Source: Apodemus sylvaticus (lineage: Eukaryota; Chordata; Mammalia; Rodentia; Muridae). From it: 64,000 bases of DNA. The notes under the pieces are model-generated. The model did not search any database. It had not been told where the DNA came from and saw only the letters and a list, made by a program, of their open reading frames with translations. The stretch is from contig NC_067477.1 of the NCBI RefSeq assembly GCF_947179515.1, positions 144,932,465-144,996,464 on the forward strand. The letters are read 5' to 3'. Below are positions 62,401-64,000 of the stretch, piece by piece. The position numbers and the translations under genes were made by a program. The stretch's first letter is position 1; each line of letters begins with the position of its first letter.

Positions 62401-64000
62401 CAACACTGTATTTCCTTATAACGTGGTATTCTTACATATTCTGTCGCGAGAAAACTATCCTGTGCATTCCCTTTTGAGGCTACACAATTAGACATACAGG
62501 CAACACCAAAACTTTTCGAGTTACAACGTGTTGTTTATGAAAAACAAGATAATTTCGCACGATGCGGGATTTCCGTAAAAAGTGGTGTTCTGACAAATTT
62601 TGACGAAAGAAAATTCTCCTGTTGGTTCTCTTTTGAGGCTACACGTTTAGACGTGCACGCCACACCAAATCTTTTCGAGTTACCACGTGTTGTTTAGGAG
62701 AAACAAGCTAATTTTTTACGAAGCGTTATTTTTTCTCGTAAAGTGTTTCCAAAAAGTATGTATTTGTCTTTATTCTGCAACACTGTATTTCCTTATAACG
62801 TTGTATTCTTACATGTTCTTTCGAGAGAAAAATCTCCTGTGCGTTCTCTTAAGTGGCTACACGCATAGACATACACGCAATACCAAAGCTTTGCGAGTTA
62901 CAACGTGTTGTTTGGGAAAAACAAGATAATTTTCACGATGCGGGATATCCTTAAAACATGGTTTTCTGACAAATTTTAACGATAGAAAGTTCTCCTGTGC
63001 GTTGTCTTTTGAGGCTACAGGTTTAGACGTACACGCCACACCAAATCTTTTCGAGTTATAACGTGTTGTTTAGGAGATACAAGCAAATTTTTTACGATGC
63101 GTTACTTCTTCTCCTAAAGTGTTTCCAATATGTACTTATTTGTCTTTACTCTGCAACACTGTTTTTCCTTATAACGTGGTATTCTTACATATTCTTTCGA
63201 GAGAAAACTCTCCTGTGCATTCTCTTTTGAGGCTACACGCTTAGACAAACACTCAACACCAAAGCTTTTCGAGTTACACCGTGTTGTTTAGGAAAAACAA
63301 GATAATTTTGCACGATGCGAGATTTCCTTAAAACGTGTTTTCTGACAAATTTTGATGAAAGAAAATTCTCCTGTGAGTTCCCTTTTGAGGCTACACATTT
63401 AGACGTACACGTCACACCAAATCTTTTCGAGTTACAACGTGTTGTTTAGGAGATACAAGCTAATTTTTTACGATGCGTTATTTCTTCTCGTAAAATGTGT
63501 CCAATACGTACTTATTTGTCTTTACTCTGCAACACTGTATTTCCTTATAACGTGGTATTCTTACATATTCTTTCGAGAGAAAACTCTCCTGTGCGTTCTC
63601 TTTTGAGGCTACACGCTTAGACATACACGCAGCACCAAAGCTTTCCGAGTTACAACGTGTTGTTTAGGAAAAACAAGATAATTTCCACGATGCGGGATTT
63701 CCATAAAACGTGGTTTTCTGACAAATTTTGACGAAAGAAAATTCTCCTGTGAGTTCTCTTTTGAGGCTACACATTTAGACGTACACGCCACACCAAATCT
63801 TTTCGAGTTACATCGTGTTGTTTAGGAGATACAAGCTAATTTTGTACGATGTGTTATTACTTCTCGTAAAGTGTTTCCAATACCTACGTATTTGTCTTTA
63901 CTCTGCAACACTGTATTTCCTTATAACGTGGTATTCTTATATATTCTTTCGAGAGAAATCTCTCCTGTGCATTCTCTTTTGAGGCCACAAGTTTATACAT
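58855..64000 (-). repeat. 8.85-kb HOR, copy 3 (cut by window end)
   Basis: About 5.1 kb of a third unit, continuing in register to the last base. Every marker checked, including AGACAAACACTCAACACC (58,910) and the head duplication (60,211), sits exactly 8,850 bp after its copy-2 partner. The array evidently continues beyond the window. Confidence 0.92.
60211..60278 (-). repeat. 34-bp head duplication, HOR copy 3
   Basis: Same scar exactly 8,850 bp after the copy at 51,361. Confidence 0.9.

Larger units (their letters stand above)
23221..64000 (-). repeat. Reverse-oriented A/B dimeric satellite array
   Basis: The same A/B dimer continues here entirely as the reverse complement. Along the plus strand each B reads tail to head, ending TTGTTTAGGAGATACAAGC, followed by A tail to head, ending TTGTTTAGGAAAAACAAG. 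No second orientation switch was found up to the window end. The array is organised into HORs of increasing size and homogeneity toward the right (0.765, 2.253, 3.384, then 8.85 kb). It runs off the right edge of the window. Confidence 0.97.

Noticed and set aside
1..64000. CRISPR-like pattern of repeats and spacers
   Set aside because: The conserved and variable portions are both repeated. Units are 376 bp, not 60-75 bp, there are no unique spacers and no cas genes.
39650..64000. Assembly artefact producing the near-identical 8.85-kb copies
   Set aside because: It cannot be excluded from sequence alone. However, the copies carry private differences (the 1,505-bp duplication in copy 1, scattered single-base changes), and nested repeats of this kind are normal in satellites. 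I keep them as real but recommend read-level confirmation.
1..64000. Telomere repeats, rRNA or tRNA genes within the array
   Set aside because: I looked for TTAGGG/TTTAGGG-type runs and for recognisable tRNA or 5S features and saw none. Every stretch longer than about 300 bp is accounted for as A/B satellite.

Overview
The whole 64-kb window is one uninterrupted tandem satellite array. I find no credible protein gene, RNA gene, transposon, CRISPR array or single-copy DNA. Continuous head-to-tail satellite with layered higher-order repeats (HORs) indicates a eukaryotic centromere or pericentromere. I do not recognise the family and cannot name the organism.

The basic unit is a dimer of about 376 bp made of two related monomers. 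Type A is about 217 bp; its head reads TTATCTTGTTTTTCC and carries a HindIII site (AAGCTT). Type B is about 159 bp; its head reads TTAGCTTGTATCTCC and has AAGATTT at the matching place. A and B align along most of their length, but A has about 58 bp that B lacks. That A-only block contains a 36-bp dyad centred on a 14-bp perfect palindrome. At the B-to-A boundary, on the strand opposite to the A-then-B reading direction, lies a 17-bp sequence (consensus TTTCGCACGATGCGGGA). It satisfies the essential CENP-B-box pattern NTTCGNNNNANNCGGGN. The paralogous A-to-B boundary has a degenerate form that does not, so potential boxes occur once per dimer, in every second monomer.

Layout: (1) 1-23.2 kb, A-then-B on the plus strand. 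It contains a mosaic of 1.5-kb and 3.77-kb duplications (1-7.4 kb), two tandem copies of a 5.365-kb HOR (7.4-18.1 kb), and an older, shorter, more diverged version of that HOR (18.1-23.2 kb). (2) A single orientation switch at about 23,214-23,220, with two internal deletions just beyond it. (3) 23.2-64 kb, the same satellite on the minus strand. It contains a 765-bp pair, a 2.253-kb pair, a 3.384-kb HOR (two copies plus a partial) and then a nearly homogeneous 8.85-kb HOR (copies starting near 39.65, 50.05 and 58.90 kb). The 8.85-kb unit itself contains a 2.258-kb sub-HOR. The first copy carries an extra 1,505-bp duplication, making it 10,355 bp.

The right-hand 8.85-kb copies look almost identical to one another, while the dimers inside them differ visibly. 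The right end is therefore the most recently amplified part, and the left part and the area around the inversion look older. If the window has a function, it would be as chromatin (centromere or heterochromatin), not coding. All HOR boundaries were read by eye and are good to tens of bases, or about 100 bp where neighbouring copies are similar.
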